From NCBI GenBank assembly GCA_022563075.1, contig JADFOC010000031.1, positions 1-11,618 of the forward strand: a stretch of 11,618 nucleotides of DNA, in the 5' to 3' direction. This stretch comes from Pseudomonadota bacterium (GTDB lineage: Bacteria > Pseudomonadota > Gammaproteobacteria > Pseudomonadales > Pseudohongiellaceae). The notes under the pieces are model-generated. The model ran no database searches. It had not been told where the DNA came from and worked only from the letters and a program-made list of their open reading frames with translations. Below are positions 1 to 7,810 of this stretch, piece after piece (position 1 is the stretch's first letter; each line of letters begins with the position of its first letter). The position numbers were made by a program, and so were the translations under genes.

Positions 1-772
1 GCTTATTCGGAGAACCAAAACCGATCACGGTCTTACAACTGATCAGGCTTGGCCGGTTAGCCTCTGCCTGGGCGCGTTCAATCGCTGCAGCGATAGCTGC
101 AGGGTCATGACCATCCACTGGCAGCACTTGCCAGTCATAGGCTTCAAATCGTTTGTGCGTGTCATCGGCAAACCATTGCGCCACTTCACCATCAATTGAA
201 ATACCGTTGTCGTCGTAAAAAACAATCAGCTTGCCCAGTTGCAAGGTCCCGGCCAGAGAACAGACCTCATGGGAAATGCCTTCCATCAGACAACCATCTC
301 CGATAAAGGCATAGGTATGGTGACTGATGACTGCGTGCCCTTCGCGGTTGAACTGAGCGGCCAGGGTTCTTTCCGCGATAGCCATGCCAACCGCATTGGC
401 CAAGCCCTGTCCCAGGGGTCCAGTGGTGGTTTCCACACCGGGGGTATAGCCATACTCCGGGTGCCCGGGTGTCTTGGAACCGAGTTGCCGGAACTGCTGC
501 AATTCTTCGATGGGCAGGTCATAACCAGTGAGATGCAACAGCGAATAAAGCAACATCGAACCGTGGCCGTTGGAAAGCACGAAGCGGTCTCGATTAAACC
601 AATTGGGATTGCCTGGATTATGCTGCAAATAATCATTCCAAAGTACTTCGGCTATGTCCGCCATGCCCATGGGTGCGCCAGGATGTCCGCTTTTCGCCTT
701 CTGTACCGCATCCATGCTTAATGCGCGAATGGCATTAGCGCATTGTTGTCTTGACACAGCGTTTTCCGCCAT
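1..772 (-). CDS. tkt: Transketolase, N-terminal part (3' end outside window)
   Basis: Transketolase is a cytosolic thiamine-diphosphate (ThDP) enzyme that moves two-carbon ketol units in the non-oxidative pentose phosphate pathway. The frame is open from the ATG at 772 to the left edge, giving 257 codons; full-length family members have about 660 residues, so only the ThDP-binding PP domain is present. Visible landmarks are [10 protein letters not shown] (residues 27-36, active-site His30), SNGHGS (67-72), TTTGPLGQG (115-123) and the ThDP/metal motif GDGCLMEG (158-165), which ends at DDN (187-189). The start is supported by AGGAGTT at 779-785 with a 6-nt spacer. The gene is divergent from the sahR-metK operon; in many gammaproteobacteria tkt is followed by other central-carbon genes, which would lie beyond the edge. 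No residue looks anomalous. The identification is secure; the exact paralog name is not determinable. Confidence 0.97.
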   Translation of the reverse strand, partial: MAENAVSRQQCANAIRALSMDAVQKAKSGHPGAPMGMADIAEVLWNDYLQHNPGNPNWFNRDRFVLSNGHGSMLLYSLLHLTGYDLPIEELQQFRQLGSKTPGHPEYGYTPGVETTTGPLGQGLANAVGMAIAERTLAAQFNREGHAVISHHTYAFIGDGCLMEGISHEVCSLAGTLQLGKLIVFYDDNGISIDGEVAQWFADDTHKRFEAYDWQVLPVDGHDPAAIAAAIERAQAEANRPSLISCKTVIGFGSPNK

Positions 773-782
773 CGATTGAACT

Positions 783-982
783 CCTGTTATTCACACTAAT
801 ACCTATCTATTGCCCGGCCCTTGGTCTGGTGCCGGACAGCCTATTTTCGAATTTGCAAGCATTGGGAAACCTGAGGACAGGTATTTTCCCGCACCTGAAC
901 TTAATATGCCACCGACACTGAAATTAAATTCGAAGACAAGCCCTGGGTACAAAATAACTGTAAAAATAGCTCTAAGAAAGCC
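783..982. other. Divergent intergenic region between tkt and sahR
   Basis: No gene is supported here. A 65-codon rightward frame at 810-1007 starts at a TTG without a ribosome binding site and resembles nothing known. The stretch must carry the tkt promoter, but I could not find a convincing -35/-10 pair on the minus strand. One hairpin-capable element is visible at 864-890: GGGAA pairs with TTCCC, and the inner ACCTG pairs with CAGGT around an AGGA loop, with a 3-nt bulge. No T-run follows it on either strand, so it is not a normal intrinsic terminator. It could lie in the tkt leader. Confidence 0.5.
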
Positions 983-1018
983 TCAAACCTATATCAATAT
1001 ATTTTGATATAGGTTTGA
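983..1018. promoter_or_regulatory. 36-bp palindromic operator, probable SahR site
   Basis: The left arm TCAAACCTATATCAATAT (983-1000) is mirrored by the right arm (1001-1018): 17 of 18 base pairs match, with the single mismatch at 998/1003. The core has the form ATATCA-N8-TGATAT. ArsR-family dimers bind AT-rich palindromes of this kind next to promoters. The site lies 58 bp before the regulator's ATG and overlaps the candidate -35 box at 1015-1020, which fits repression by occlusion. Assignment to SahR rests on position and symmetry; I did not compare it with a published motif. It lacks a downstream T-run, so it is unlikely to be a terminator. Confidence 0.72.
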
Positions 1019-1043
1019 AATCGGGTGCCGTTGCTGGTACTGT
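1015..1043 (+). promoter_or_regulatory. Candidate sigma-70 promoter of the sahR-metK-ahcY operon
   Basis: TTGAAA (1015-1020, 5 of 6 to consensus) is followed by a 17-bp spacer and TACTGT (1038-1043), a weak -10 box preceded by an extended -10 TGG. Transcription would start near 1050, about 26 nt before the ATG at 1076. The -35 box is partly inside the palindrome at 983-1018. The -10 matches only 3 of 6 positions, so another start inside the AT-rich palindrome is possible. Confidence 0.4.
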
Positions 1044-1075
1044 AGCGCCTTTCTCAGTTTTCCAAGATCCACTCG

Positions 1076-2065
1076 ATGAAACTTGCCGTACTAGAATCCA
1101 GAGAATCCGATTCCTCGAATTCGATCGATCAGCTTACCGAACTGCATAAGGCACTGGCAGATAATTTACGCCTGCAAATATTGAGGCTGTTGAAGAATGA
1201 ATCATTCGGTGTGCTGGAGCTATGCCGAATTCTGGATATCCGGCAATCGGCCCTCAGCCACCATCTCAAGATTCTGGCTACCGCCAAGCTAGTGTCGACA
1301 CGACGTGAGGGTAACTCCATATTCTACCGTCGCGCCTTCCTGTCAGACGAAGAGAACTACCATGATACCAAGAAGAGTGTGTTCGAGAATGTTGATGCCC
1401 TGCCAATACCAAACAACCAACTTAAAAAAATCAAACAAATACAGCTGGAGCGAGCTCATTTGTCGTTGGATTTCTTCACTCGAAACGCCGAAAAGTTCAA
1501 CGAGAAACAAGGACTCATCGTAGAACATGCTGATTATGCGATGAGCATCCATGATGTGATTGCTGGCCTGGGTTTTGATGATGCCGCTAGCGTATTGGAA
1601 GTAGGTCCCGGCGAAGGCCAGTTACTGGTAGAACTGGCGGCCAATTTCAAAAATCTGACTGCGCTGGATAACTCCAAAGACATGCTGGAAAAATCCAGGT
1701 CCGCCATCGACGCCGCCGAACATGCCCATGTCAATTTCATCCTTGGTGACACCAGTATCGCCAGAAATAAGAATGTTCGTAGCGACCTGATTATTTTTAA
1801 TATGGTATTGCATCACATTTCATCGCCGGCAAAGACCTTCGAAGATGCTGCTGCCTTACTGCGACCCGATGGTTATCTACTGATTGTCGATCTTTGTAGC
1901 CACAACCAGAACTGGGTGAGAGAGTCCTGTGGCGATTTGTGGCTTGGCTTCGACGGCAACGATTTAGATCGGTGGGCACTCAAGGCAGGCCTGGTCGCAG
2001 GACAGAGCTCATACCTGGGTCTGCGAAACGGTTTTCAAATACAAATGCGTGTGTTTAAAAAGTGA
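1076..2065 (+). CDS. sahR: SahR-like ArsR-family regulator fused to a SAM-methyltransferase-type domain
   Basis: This 329-residue protein has two parts. Residues about 18-95 form an ArsR-type winged helix: ALADNLRLQILRLL, then helix-turn-helix VLELCRILDIRQSALSHHLKIL (46-67), then the wing VSTRREGNSIFYRR. The usual metal/arsenic motif ELCVCD is replaced by ELCRILD with a single Cys, which argues against a metal sensor. Residues about 150-329 look like a class I methyltransferase fold: VLEVGPGEG (173-181, SAM/SAH loop), acidic ALD (D198), GDTS (224-227), and FNMVLHHI followed by LLRPDGYLLIVD. SahR repressors respond to S-adenosylhomocysteine and control methionine-cycle genes in Proteobacteria. 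I infer that the C-terminal domain here is the SAH/SAM sensor, though real methyltransferase activity cannot be excluded. The gene is the first of an operon and lies 30 nt before metK. Its ribosome binding site is weak (AAGA), consistent with low expression. Confidence 0.85.
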   Translation: MKLAVLESRESDSSNSIDQLTELHKALADNLRLQILRLLKNESFGVLELCRILDIRQSALSHHLKILATAKLVSTRREGNSIFYRRAFLSDEENYHDTKKSVFENVDALPIPNNQLKKIKQIQLERAHLSLDFFTRNAEKFNEKQGLIVEHADYAMSIHDVIAGLGFDDAASVLEVGPGEGQLLVELAANFKNLTALDNSKDMLEKSRSAIDAAEHAHVNFILGDTSIARNKNVRSDLIIFNMVLHHISSPAKTFEDAAALLRPDGYLLIVDLCSHNQNWVRESCGDLWLGFDGNDLDRWALKAGLVAGQSSYLGLRNGFQIQMRVFKK

Positions 2066-2095
2066 CATTAATTTCGTAGCGCAAAGGAAAAAGCA

Positions 2096-3256
2096 ATGGC
2101 AGAAACAAGCTTGTTTACTTCGGAGTCTGTGTCGGAGGGTCACCCCGATAAGATGGCAGATCAAATATCCGACGCAATTTTGGATGCATTGTTGGAACAG
2201 GATAAAGATTCGCGCGTGGCTTGCGAAACTATGATCAAGACCGGCATGGTCGTAGTGGCGGGTGAAATTACCACCGATGCCTACGTCGACATCGAAGGTC
2301 TGGTACGCGAGGTAGTCAACGATATTGGCTACAATCATTCATCAAGCGGGTTCGATAGCAATACCTGTGCGGTGCTCAATGCAATTGGTAAACAATCACC
2401 CGATATTGCCATGGGTGTCGATGAGACCGACGATCATGAGCAAGGTGCCGGCGATCAGGGCATGATGTTTGGGTATGCTACCAATGAAACAGAAGTATTG
2501 ATGCCGGCGCCAATTACTTATTCTCACTTACTGGTTAAACGCCAGGCCGAAGTCAGAAAAAATGGCACCCTGCCCTGGTTGGAGCCCGATGCGAAAAGCC
2601 AGATTACGTTTCGATATGAGGACAACAAACCCGTTGCTATCGATGCAGTAGTGCTTTCGACTCAACATCGCGATGACATATCTCTGCAAGATGTGAGAGA
2701 TGCCGTGCTAGAAGAAATTATCAAACCAGTCCTCCCGGAGAACTGGATCAACGAAGACACCAAGTACTTCATTAATCCAACTGGTCGATTTGTCATTGGT
2801 GGTCCATATGGTGATTGCGGCCTTACCGGCCGAAAAATTATTGTCGACACCTACGGAGGTATGGCGAGGCATGGGGGTGGCGCCTTCTCGGGCAAGGATC
2901 CTTCCAAGGTAGACCGTTCGGCAGCCTATGTGGCCCGCTATGTTGCCAAGAATCTGGTGGCAGCAGGCATTGCCGATCGTTGTGAAATTCAGTTGTCCTA
3001 TGCCATCGGTGTGGCCGAACCAACATCAATCAGTGTTGAAACATTCGGCACCGGCAAGATCAGTAACCACAAGATAGTCGCTCTGATACGTGACCATTTC
3101 GAATTACGCCCCAAAGGATTAATCGCGATGCTGGATCTGATCAAACCTATCTACCGAGCAACTGCCGCCTATGGACATTTTGGCCGAGAAGACGAGGGGT
3201 TTAGTTGGGAAAAAACAGACAGAGCTGACGCGCTAAGAAGCGACGCCGGAATCTAA
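2096..3256 (+). CDS. metK: S-adenosylmethionine synthetase (methionine adenosyltransferase)
   Basis: MetK condenses L-methionine with ATP to give SAM, phosphate and pyrophosphate in the cytosol. The 386 residues match the usual family length (about 380-400). Landmarks: SEGHPDK (13-19, catalytic His16 and metal-binding Asp18), GEITT (56-60), [12 protein letters not shown] (117-128, family signature 1), [19 protein letters not shown] (229-247), GGGAFSGKD (260-268, the P-loop-like signature 2) and the YGHFGR tail region (359-364). The start is supported by AAAGGA at 2083-2088 with a 7-nt spacer. It is second in the operon, 30 nt after sahR and followed almost immediately by ahcY, so SAM formation and SAH removal are co-expressed. 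Nothing is missing from the active site. Confidence 0.98.
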   Translation: MAETSLFTSESVSEGHPDKMADQISDAILDALLEQDKDSRVACETMIKTGMVVVAGEITTDAYVDIEGLVREVVNDIGYNHSSSGFDSNTCAVLNAIGKQSPDIAMGVDETDDHEQGAGDQGMMFGYATNETEVLMPAPITYSHLLVKRQAEVRKNGTLPWLEPDAKSQITFRYEDNKPVAIDAVVLSTQHRDDISLQDVRDAVLEEIIKPVLPENWINEDTKYFINPTGRFVIGGPYGDCGLTGRKIIVDTYGGMARHGGGAFSGKDPSKVDRSAAYVARYVAKNLVAAGIADRCEIQLSYAIGVAEPTSISVETFGTGKISNHKIVALIRDHFELRPKGLIAMLDLIKPIYRATAAYGHFGREDEGFSWEKTDRADALRSDAGI

Positions 3257-3268
3257 CAGACATTCAAT

Positions 3269-3272
3269 GGAG
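3269..3272 (+). promoter_or_regulatory. Ribosome binding site that fixes the ahcY start
   Basis: GGAG lies 6 nt before the ATG at 3279. The upstream in-frame ATG at 3267 overlaps this Shine-Dalgarno sequence and has no good one of its own. The start at 3279 is therefore preferred over the longer frame, which would add only MEKI. Confidence 0.75.
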
Positions 3273-3278
3273 AAAATC

Positions 3279-4685
3279 ATGACCAACCTATCCATGCAAG
3301 AAAATTCAGGCATAGCTCAGGACTATAAAGTAGCCGAGATCGAGCTGGCCGAGTTTGGCCGCAAGGAAGTTATCCTCGCCGAAGCGGAAATGCCGGCACT
3401 GATGTCACTGCGCAGCAACTACGCTGAATCGAAACCATTGGCTGGCGCTAAGATACTGGGCTGTATTCACATGACGGTGCAGACGGCGGTATTAATCGAA
3501 ACGCTGGTGGTATTGGGGGCTGAAGTACGCTGGTCTTCATGCAATATATTTTCAACCCAGGACCATGCGGCCGCCTGTATCGCTGTGGCCGGGATCGCCG
3601 TGTATGCCTGGAAAGGACAAACAGAAGAAGAAGGTGAATGGTGTATTGAACAAACTATTCTGAAAGACGGCGATCCCTGGGACGTGAACATGATCCTGGA
3701 TGACGGTGGTGACCTCACCGCCATGGTGCACGAAAAATACCCGCAACTGCTGGATAACATTCATGGCATCACCGAAGAAACCACGACTGGCGTGCATCGG
3801 CTATTGGAGATGTTAAAAGAAGGCTCGCTGAAGGTACCCGCAATTAATGTGAACGATTCCATAACCAAATCCAAGAACGACAACAAGTATGGTTGTCGCC
3901 ATAGCCTTAACGATGGCATTAAACGGGGTACCGATATGTTGTTGGCGGGGAAACACGCGCTGGTCATTGGCTATGGCGATGTCGGCAAGGGTTCTGCCCA
4001 GAGCCTTAGACAAGAAGGCATGATCGTTAAAATCGCAGAGATAGATCCTATCTGTGCCATGCAAGCCTGTATGGATGGGTACGAAGTTGTCTCTCCTTAC
4101 TTAAATGGCGTTAACAGCGGTGCTGCCGATGGAATCGATACTGCACTGCTGTCCAAGCTCGATTTAATCGTCACCGCCACTGGCAATATCAATGTCTGTG
4201 ATAAATTCATGTTGGATCAAGTCAAGACCGGCGCGGTCATTTGCAATATTGGTCACTTCGACAACGAAATTGATACGCAATACATGCGTGATAATTGGGA
4301 GTGGGATACCATCAAACCGCAGGTGCATAAGATTTATCGAAACGGCAGTGCTAATCCGAGCGATTACCTAATTCTACTTTCCGAAGGCAGGTTGATTAAC
4401 CTTGGTAATGCGACTGGTCACCCGTCTCGAGTGATGGATGGATCGTTTGCAAACCAGGTTCTCGCGCAAATGTTTTTGTTTAAACGTCAATTTGCCCAGC
4501 AATCAGATAAGGAAAAACGCTCTAGCCTACGCGTCGAAGTCTTGCCCAAGTATCTGGATGAAGAAGTTGCCGCATTAATGGTGAAGGGCTTCGGTGGCGT
4601 GTTGACTCAACTTACGTCATTTCAAGCGGACTATATTAATGTTGCCGTGGCTGGTCCCTATAAGAACGATACTTATAAATACTAA
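3279..4685 (+). CDS. ahcY: Adenosylhomocysteinase (SAH hydrolase)
   Basis: AhcY reversibly cleaves S-adenosylhomocysteine to adenosine and homocysteine with tightly bound NAD, removing the product that inhibits methyltransferases. With the start at 3279 it has 468 residues, a normal length for bacterial forms that carry the extra mid-domain segment. Landmarks: [15 protein letters not shown] (62-76, substrate domain), DDGGDLT (141-147), TEETTTG (165-171), the substrate/NAD cluster [16 protein letters not shown] (192-207, with Lys197, Asp201, Cys206), the Rossmann loop GYGDVGKG (231-238), GHFDNEID (325-332), [10 protein letters not shown] (374-383) and the C-terminal YKY. The longer start at 3267 is less likely because its ribosome binding site is poor. 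The gene begins 22 nt after the metK stop, so there is no room for the SAH riboswitch often found before ahcY; control is probably through the operon's upstream palindrome. Confidence 0.97.
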   Translation: MTNLSMQENSGIAQDYKVAEIELAEFGRKEVILAEAEMPALMSLRSNYAESKPLAGAKILGCIHMTVQTAVLIETLVVLGAEVRWSSCNIFSTQDHAAACIAVAGIAVYAWKGQTEEEGEWCIEQTILKDGDPWDVNMILDDGGDLTAMVHEKYPQLLDNIHGITEETTTGVHRLLEMLKEGSLKVPAINVNDSITKSKNDNKYGCRHSLNDGIKRGTDMLLAGKHALVIGYGDVGKGSAQSLRQEGMIVKIAEIDPICAMQACMDGYEVVSPYLNGVNSGAADGIDTALLSKLDLIVTATGNINVCDKFMLDQVKTGAVICNIGHFDNEIDTQYMRDNWEWDTIKPQVHKIYRNGSANPSDYLILLSEGRLINLGNATGHPSRVMDGSFANQVLAQMFLFKRQFAQQSDKEKRSSLRVEVLPKYLDEEVAALMVKGFGGVLTQLTSFQADYINVAVAGPYKNDTYKY

Positions 4686-4715
4686 TCGACATTGCATTGG
4701 TATTTTGTGATAACT

Positions 4716-4720
4716 AAGGA
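4716..4720 (+). promoter_or_regulatory. Closely spaced ribosome binding site of metF
   Basis: AAGGA ends only 2 nt before the ATG at 4723, while 5-9 nt is usual. An in-frame TAA at 4711-4713 rules out an earlier start. The next possible start is a TTG at 4732, spaced 11 nt from AAGGA. Translation of metF may therefore be weaker than that of its operon partners. Confidence 0.5.
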
Positions 4721-4722
4721 CT

Positions 4723-5574
4723 ATGGATTCTTTGAGTCAGACTCAATTCAGTGTCGAATTTTTTCCGCCGCGTAACGCGACGGGAGAAACCAAGTTGGAT
4801 GCTGTTCATGCAAAGTTAGCGGCGCTTAAACCCGATTTTTTCTCGGTAACCTATGGCGCTGGCGGGTCTACAAAAGCAGGCACCAAGCAGATTGTTTTGC
4901 GTTATCAGGCGCTAGGATCAACGCTGGCACCACATCTCTCCTTTGGCGGTGTCGACGAAGATGAGTTGCGCAGCCTGCTGGAAACTTATAAGCAGGCTGG
5001 CATCAATCGGCTGGTAGCTTTGCGGGGTGACATTCCTTCCGGCATCGGCGCGGTAATTCAGCACCGTTATGCCAACAAACTGGTGGAGTTTATACGCCAG
5101 GAAACAGGCGATCATTTTCACATTGATGTGGCGTGTTATCCAGAGTCTCATCCCGAATCTCCCAATTTTGACTCTGACGTGAACTATTTCAAACAGAAAA
5201 TCGATGCCGGCGCGAATTCTGCAATCACGCAGTATTTTTACAATGCCGATGCCTACTTTCGGTTTGTGGAATATTGCGACCGCTCCGGAATTTCAGTACC
5301 CATCGTTCCTGGCATCATGCCTATTACAAACTATGCGAATCTTGCTCGCTTCAGCGAAAAATGTGGAGCCGAGATTCCACAATGGCTAGGGAAGCGTCTT
5401 CAAGGTTACGGCGATGACATTGACGGTCTTCGAAGTTTTGGTGTGGACGTCGTTTCTGCCCTGTGTGAACGCCTGTTGGAAGGTGGGGCACCGGGGCTTC
5501 ACTTCTATTCGATGAACCTGGCCAACAGTGTCAGCCAGATTTGGCACAATCTGGCTCTTTCAGATCGAAGCTAA
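4723..5574 (+). CDS. metF: 5,10-methylenetetrahydrofolate reductase
   Basis: MetF is a FAD enzyme that reduces 5,10-methylene-THF to 5-methyl-THF, the methyl donor for methionine synthase. The protein has 283 residues, a typical length for the single-domain TIM-barrel bacterial enzyme. Landmarks: VEFFPPR (11-17, catalytic Glu12), SVTYGAGGST (41-50), ALRGD (99-103, flavin-facing Asp103), CYPESHPES (138-146), ITQYFY (168-173, Gln170) and PGIMPI (196-201). It follows ahcY by 37 nt and completes the cycle: AhcY releases homocysteine, MetF supplies the methyl group, and MetK reuses the methionine. No methionine synthase (metE or metH) is in the window. The start has an unusually close Shine-Dalgarno sequence (see 4716-4720). 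Confidence 0.97.
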   Translation: MDSLSQTQFSVEFFPPRNATGETKLDAVHAKLAALKPDFFSVTYGAGGSTKAGTKQIVLRYQALGSTLAPHLSFGGVDEDELRSLLETYKQAGINRLVALRGDIPSGIGAVIQHRYANKLVEFIRQETGDHFHIDVACYPESHPESPNFDSDVNYFKQKIDAGANSAITQYFYNADAYFRFVEYCDRSGISVPIVPGIMPITNYANLARFSEKCGAEIPQWLGKRLQGYGDDIDGLRSFGVDVVSALCERLLEGGAPGLHFYSMNLANSVSQIWHNLALSDRS

Positions 5575-5589
5575 CGGAATTGGTGAAAG

Positions 5590-6315
5590 ATGCGTATCTC
5601 TCGCATTTACGAACCTGCTCAGCTTGCAGGCAATAAAACGCTGCTGCTTCCCGGTGAAGTCTCGCATTATCTAACTCATGTTCTACGTCTGCGCGTCGGT
5701 CACAGACTGCATCTTTTCAACGCAAGAGATGGAGAGTTTGTCGGGGAAATAAGCAACATCAATAAAAATGACGTGGCGGTGGACCTGTTGACCCGGGTAA
5801 GAAAAAGTGAAATCCCCTCCCTGAAAATTCACCTGGCATTGGGGCTGTCACGGGGAGACAAAATGGATTATGCGATTCAGAAATCATCGGAGTTGGGCGT
5901 CGCTCAAATAACTCCCGTCTATTCACAGCACTCGGAAGTCAAACTCAAAGCCAATCGTGTTGAGAACAAGCTGAGACACTGGCGCAAGATTGCAATTAGT
6001 GCTTGCGAACAATGTGGACGCTTGGATATTCCTGAGATCTCTGCACCGTGTTCAATACCCCAATGGCTTGAGATGGGCTCGGCGGATCTCGATCTCATGC
6101 TGCAGCCCACCGGGACCGACAAATTTCCCGATGCTATCAACACCAAATCAATTAACTTGTTAGTGGGCCCTGAAGGGGGGTTCGCCGATCAAGAAGTGAG
6201 CTGGGCGCGAGACCATGGCTTTGTCATCGTCGCCATCGGATCTCGAGTGTTGAGAACCGAAACCGCCCCAGTTGCGGCGTTGGCGATATTGCAACATCTG
6301 TATGGCGACATGTGA
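5590..6315 (+). CDS. rsmE: 16S rRNA (uracil-1498-N3)-methyltransferase
   Basis: RsmE is a SPOUT-family, SAM-dependent enzyme that methylates U1498 of 16S rRNA in the 30S subunit. The 241 residues match the family length. An N-terminal PUA-like part (about 1-70; LPGEVSHYLTHVLRLRVG at 20-37) precedes the trefoil-knot methyltransferase domain: LGLSRGDKMDYAIQKSSELGV (84-104), WRKIAISACEQCGR (131-144), the SAM-binding LLVGPEGGF (190-198) and LRTETAPVAAL (221-231). It starts 15 nt after metF and is almost certainly translated from the same mRNA. GGTGA (5582-5586) gives a close, weak Shine-Dalgarno sequence. In the operon it is a consumer of SAM rather than a cycle enzyme. No terminator hairpin is visible after it. 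Confidence 0.96.
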   Translation: MRISRIYEPAQLAGNKTLLLPGEVSHYLTHVLRLRVGHRLHLFNARDGEFVGEISNINKNDVAVDLLTRVRKSEIPSLKIHLALGLSRGDKMDYAIQKSSELGVAQITPVYSQHSEVKLKANRVENKLRHWRKIAISACEQCGRLDIPEISAPCSIPQWLEMGSADLDLMLQPTGTDKFPDAINTKSINLLVGPEGGFADQEVSWARDHGFVIVAIGSRVLRTETAPVAALAILQHLYGDM

Positions 6316-6374
6316 CCCTTGGCTGACAGTTTTAACGAATCCCCCTATCTCGCCACTATCATGCATTAGGCGGA

Positions 6375-7706
6375 CTAGAGGCGAAACCCCAATGCGCCGA
6401 TGCCTATTCTCTTGCCACAAAATCTGAAGGTAAACTCGCTCGAATCGATGTTGCAACAGTCAACACTGGAACTACTGGTTATGGTGTGCCGTCGACGTGC
6501 CTGATGTCGATTGGGCAGGTCTAACACTCTGGGATTGTTAAGCCGCATCTTTTCAGCGTTGGTAATGTAAGCCAGCTTGGGGAAAAGTTTTTCCGTTGAG
6601 TTTTGTTCCAGCACCAGCGCGAGTTCACCCGACGCCAATTCAACCACTGTGCCTGCGGGATAGGTTCCCATGGTATGAATAAATTCGACTACCAGCTGCT
6701 CAGGGAATTTCAATTCTCGTTGTTTATAGAGTTTGGCCATGGCCTTGGCGGGAGAGACGCTTTGCGTATCGGAATCTTTTCGCAGCAATCGCTCGAAGCT
6801 GTAAGCCAGATTGGCAATCCTGGCCAGCCCCGGTATTTGCCCGCCTTTCAATCCCCGTGGAAATCCTAAGCCATCGTGTCGCTCATGATGACATCGCAAG
6901 ATGCCGACGATGCGATCATCCACTGCTTGATGCGCAGACAATAATTTCAGTCCTAGTTCGACATGTTTTTTGTAGGCGAGAAATTCTTTCTTCCTGAAAC
7001 TACCTCGCTTGTTTACTAATCTCAGTGGCAGCAGGTGCATGCCGATGTCGGCGAGCAAAGTCCCCAGAAACAGGACCTTCATTTCATTTCGGTTGATGCC
7101 GATTTGTCGAGCAAGTATGGTCGCCCAGATTGCTGCTCTCACGCAGTAACTGACTTGATGGGATTTCGATGGGTCGGTATTTAGCAGCCAAATTAAAGAT
7201 TGTGGATTGGCAATAATGATGTCGACCAATCCATCGATTGGCTTATCGAGTTCAGCGAACTCAAGTTTCCCATTCGCTCTGACCGCTTGCGTCGTTGCCA
7301 AGAAATCCGCTTGCAGTTTGGTGTATAGCCTGAATGCCTTATCTATTTGTTGCTTGATAGAATGGGTAACCGGGTAGGTGTCGCGTTTGACGTTGAGCGA
7401 GGTGGACACCCTGGCAGACTTTCGTGCGCGGCTTAGCATTGTCAGTTGGCGTGCTTTTTTCTGCCGTGGGGGCACGCCGCGATTGGTGTCTATATAAACA
7501 AACTTACAAAATTTCTGCAGCGTCCGAATATCTTCGTTTTTCCTCAGGTGGAAACCATTCAGAGGAAACGGCGCATCCGACCTGCGGCTGTCCAGTTCCG
7601 AAACAAACATGCCCACAAGCAAGTCTGAGCAATCAAGCTTGAGTACATAATCGGAGGAGAATAGTGATGCAGAAGGCCGCATTCGAGTAAGCTTATCCGA
7701 CTTCAT
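6375..7706 (-). CDS. DUF3391 + degenerate HD-GYP domain protein
   Basis: The 443-residue protein starts with a DUF3391-like region (about 20-80: LLVGMFVSELD at 29-39 and KFVYIDTNRG at 68-77). An HD-GYP domain follows (about 165-395). HD-GYP proteins hydrolyse cyclic di-GMP at a binuclear or trinuclear metal site. Retained landmarks are His183, His248, HHER (273-276), DG (278-279), GFP (281-283, for GYP) and the C-terminal YPAGTVVELASGELALVLEQN (349-369). Expected ligands are lost: HDIGK reads ADIGM (219-223), losing the His and the Lys, and the later Asp in the usual VAD position reads LAY (300-302). It may be a c-di-GMP sensor or inactive protein; this is inference. The last ~45 residues have no recognisable fold. 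The start is uncertain: ATG 7706 has no Shine-Dalgarno sequence, and ATG 7682, preceded by GGATAAG, is an alternative. It is convergent with rsmE and lies downstream of the sutA-like gene. Confidence 0.85.
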   Translation of the reverse strand: MKSDKLTRMRPSASLFSSDYVLKLDCSDLLVGMFVSELDSRRSDAPFPLNGFHLRKNEDIRTLQKFCKFVYIDTNRGVPPRQKKARQLTMLSRARKSARVSTSLNVKRDTYPVTHSIKQQIDKAFRLYTKLQADFLATTQAVRANGKLEFAELDKPIDGLVDIIIANPQSLIWLLNTDPSKSHQVSYCVRAAIWATILARQIGINRNEMKVLFLGTLLADIGMHLLPLRLVNKRGSFRKKEFLAYKKHVELGLKLLSAHQAVDDRIVGILRCHHERHDGLGFPRGLKGGQIPGLARIANLAYSFERLLRKDSDTQSVSPAKAMAKLYKQRELKFPEQLVVEFIHTMGTYPAGTVVELASGELALVLEQNSTEKLFPKLAYITNAEKMRLNNPRVLDLPNRHQARRRHTITSSSSVDCCNIDSSEFTFRFCGKRIGIGALGFRL

Positions 7707-7766
7707 GGTCGCGGCTTGTGAGTGGTTTCACATTTACCGAAGTGTCAGGTTGTAAGTTCGGCTAAA

Positions 7767-7782
7767 TGTTAACTGGTTAACA
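7767..7782. promoter_or_regulatory. 16-bp inverted repeat upstream of the HD-GYP gene
   Basis: TGTTAACTGGTTAACA has two 7-bp arms around a TG centre and contains two GTTAAC palindromes; a third TTAAC copy follows at about 7790. It lies 61 bp before the HD-GYP ATG and 29 bp after the stop of the sutA-like gene. It could be an operator for the HD-GYP gene. It is too AT-rich and lacks a following T-run to be a strong terminator. No factor can be assigned. Confidence 0.35.
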
Positions 7783-7810
7783 CTTTGTTTAACCCGGTTA
7801 TATGGTTTGG

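Noticed and set aside
239..721. 160-codon rightward open frame
   Set aside because: It is antisense to the clearly coding transketolase frame and resembles no family.
810..1007. 65-codon rightward frame in the tkt-sahR gap
   Set aside because: It starts at TTG without a ribosome binding site, has no recognisable features and runs through the regulatory palindrome.
983..1018. Palindrome read as an intrinsic terminator
   Set aside because: No T-run follows on either strand, no gene ends nearby, and it is AT-rich at its centre; an operator fits better.
3257..3278. Possible SAH riboswitch before ahcY
   Set aside because: Only 22 nt separate metK from the ahcY start, far too short for a riboswitch aptamer.
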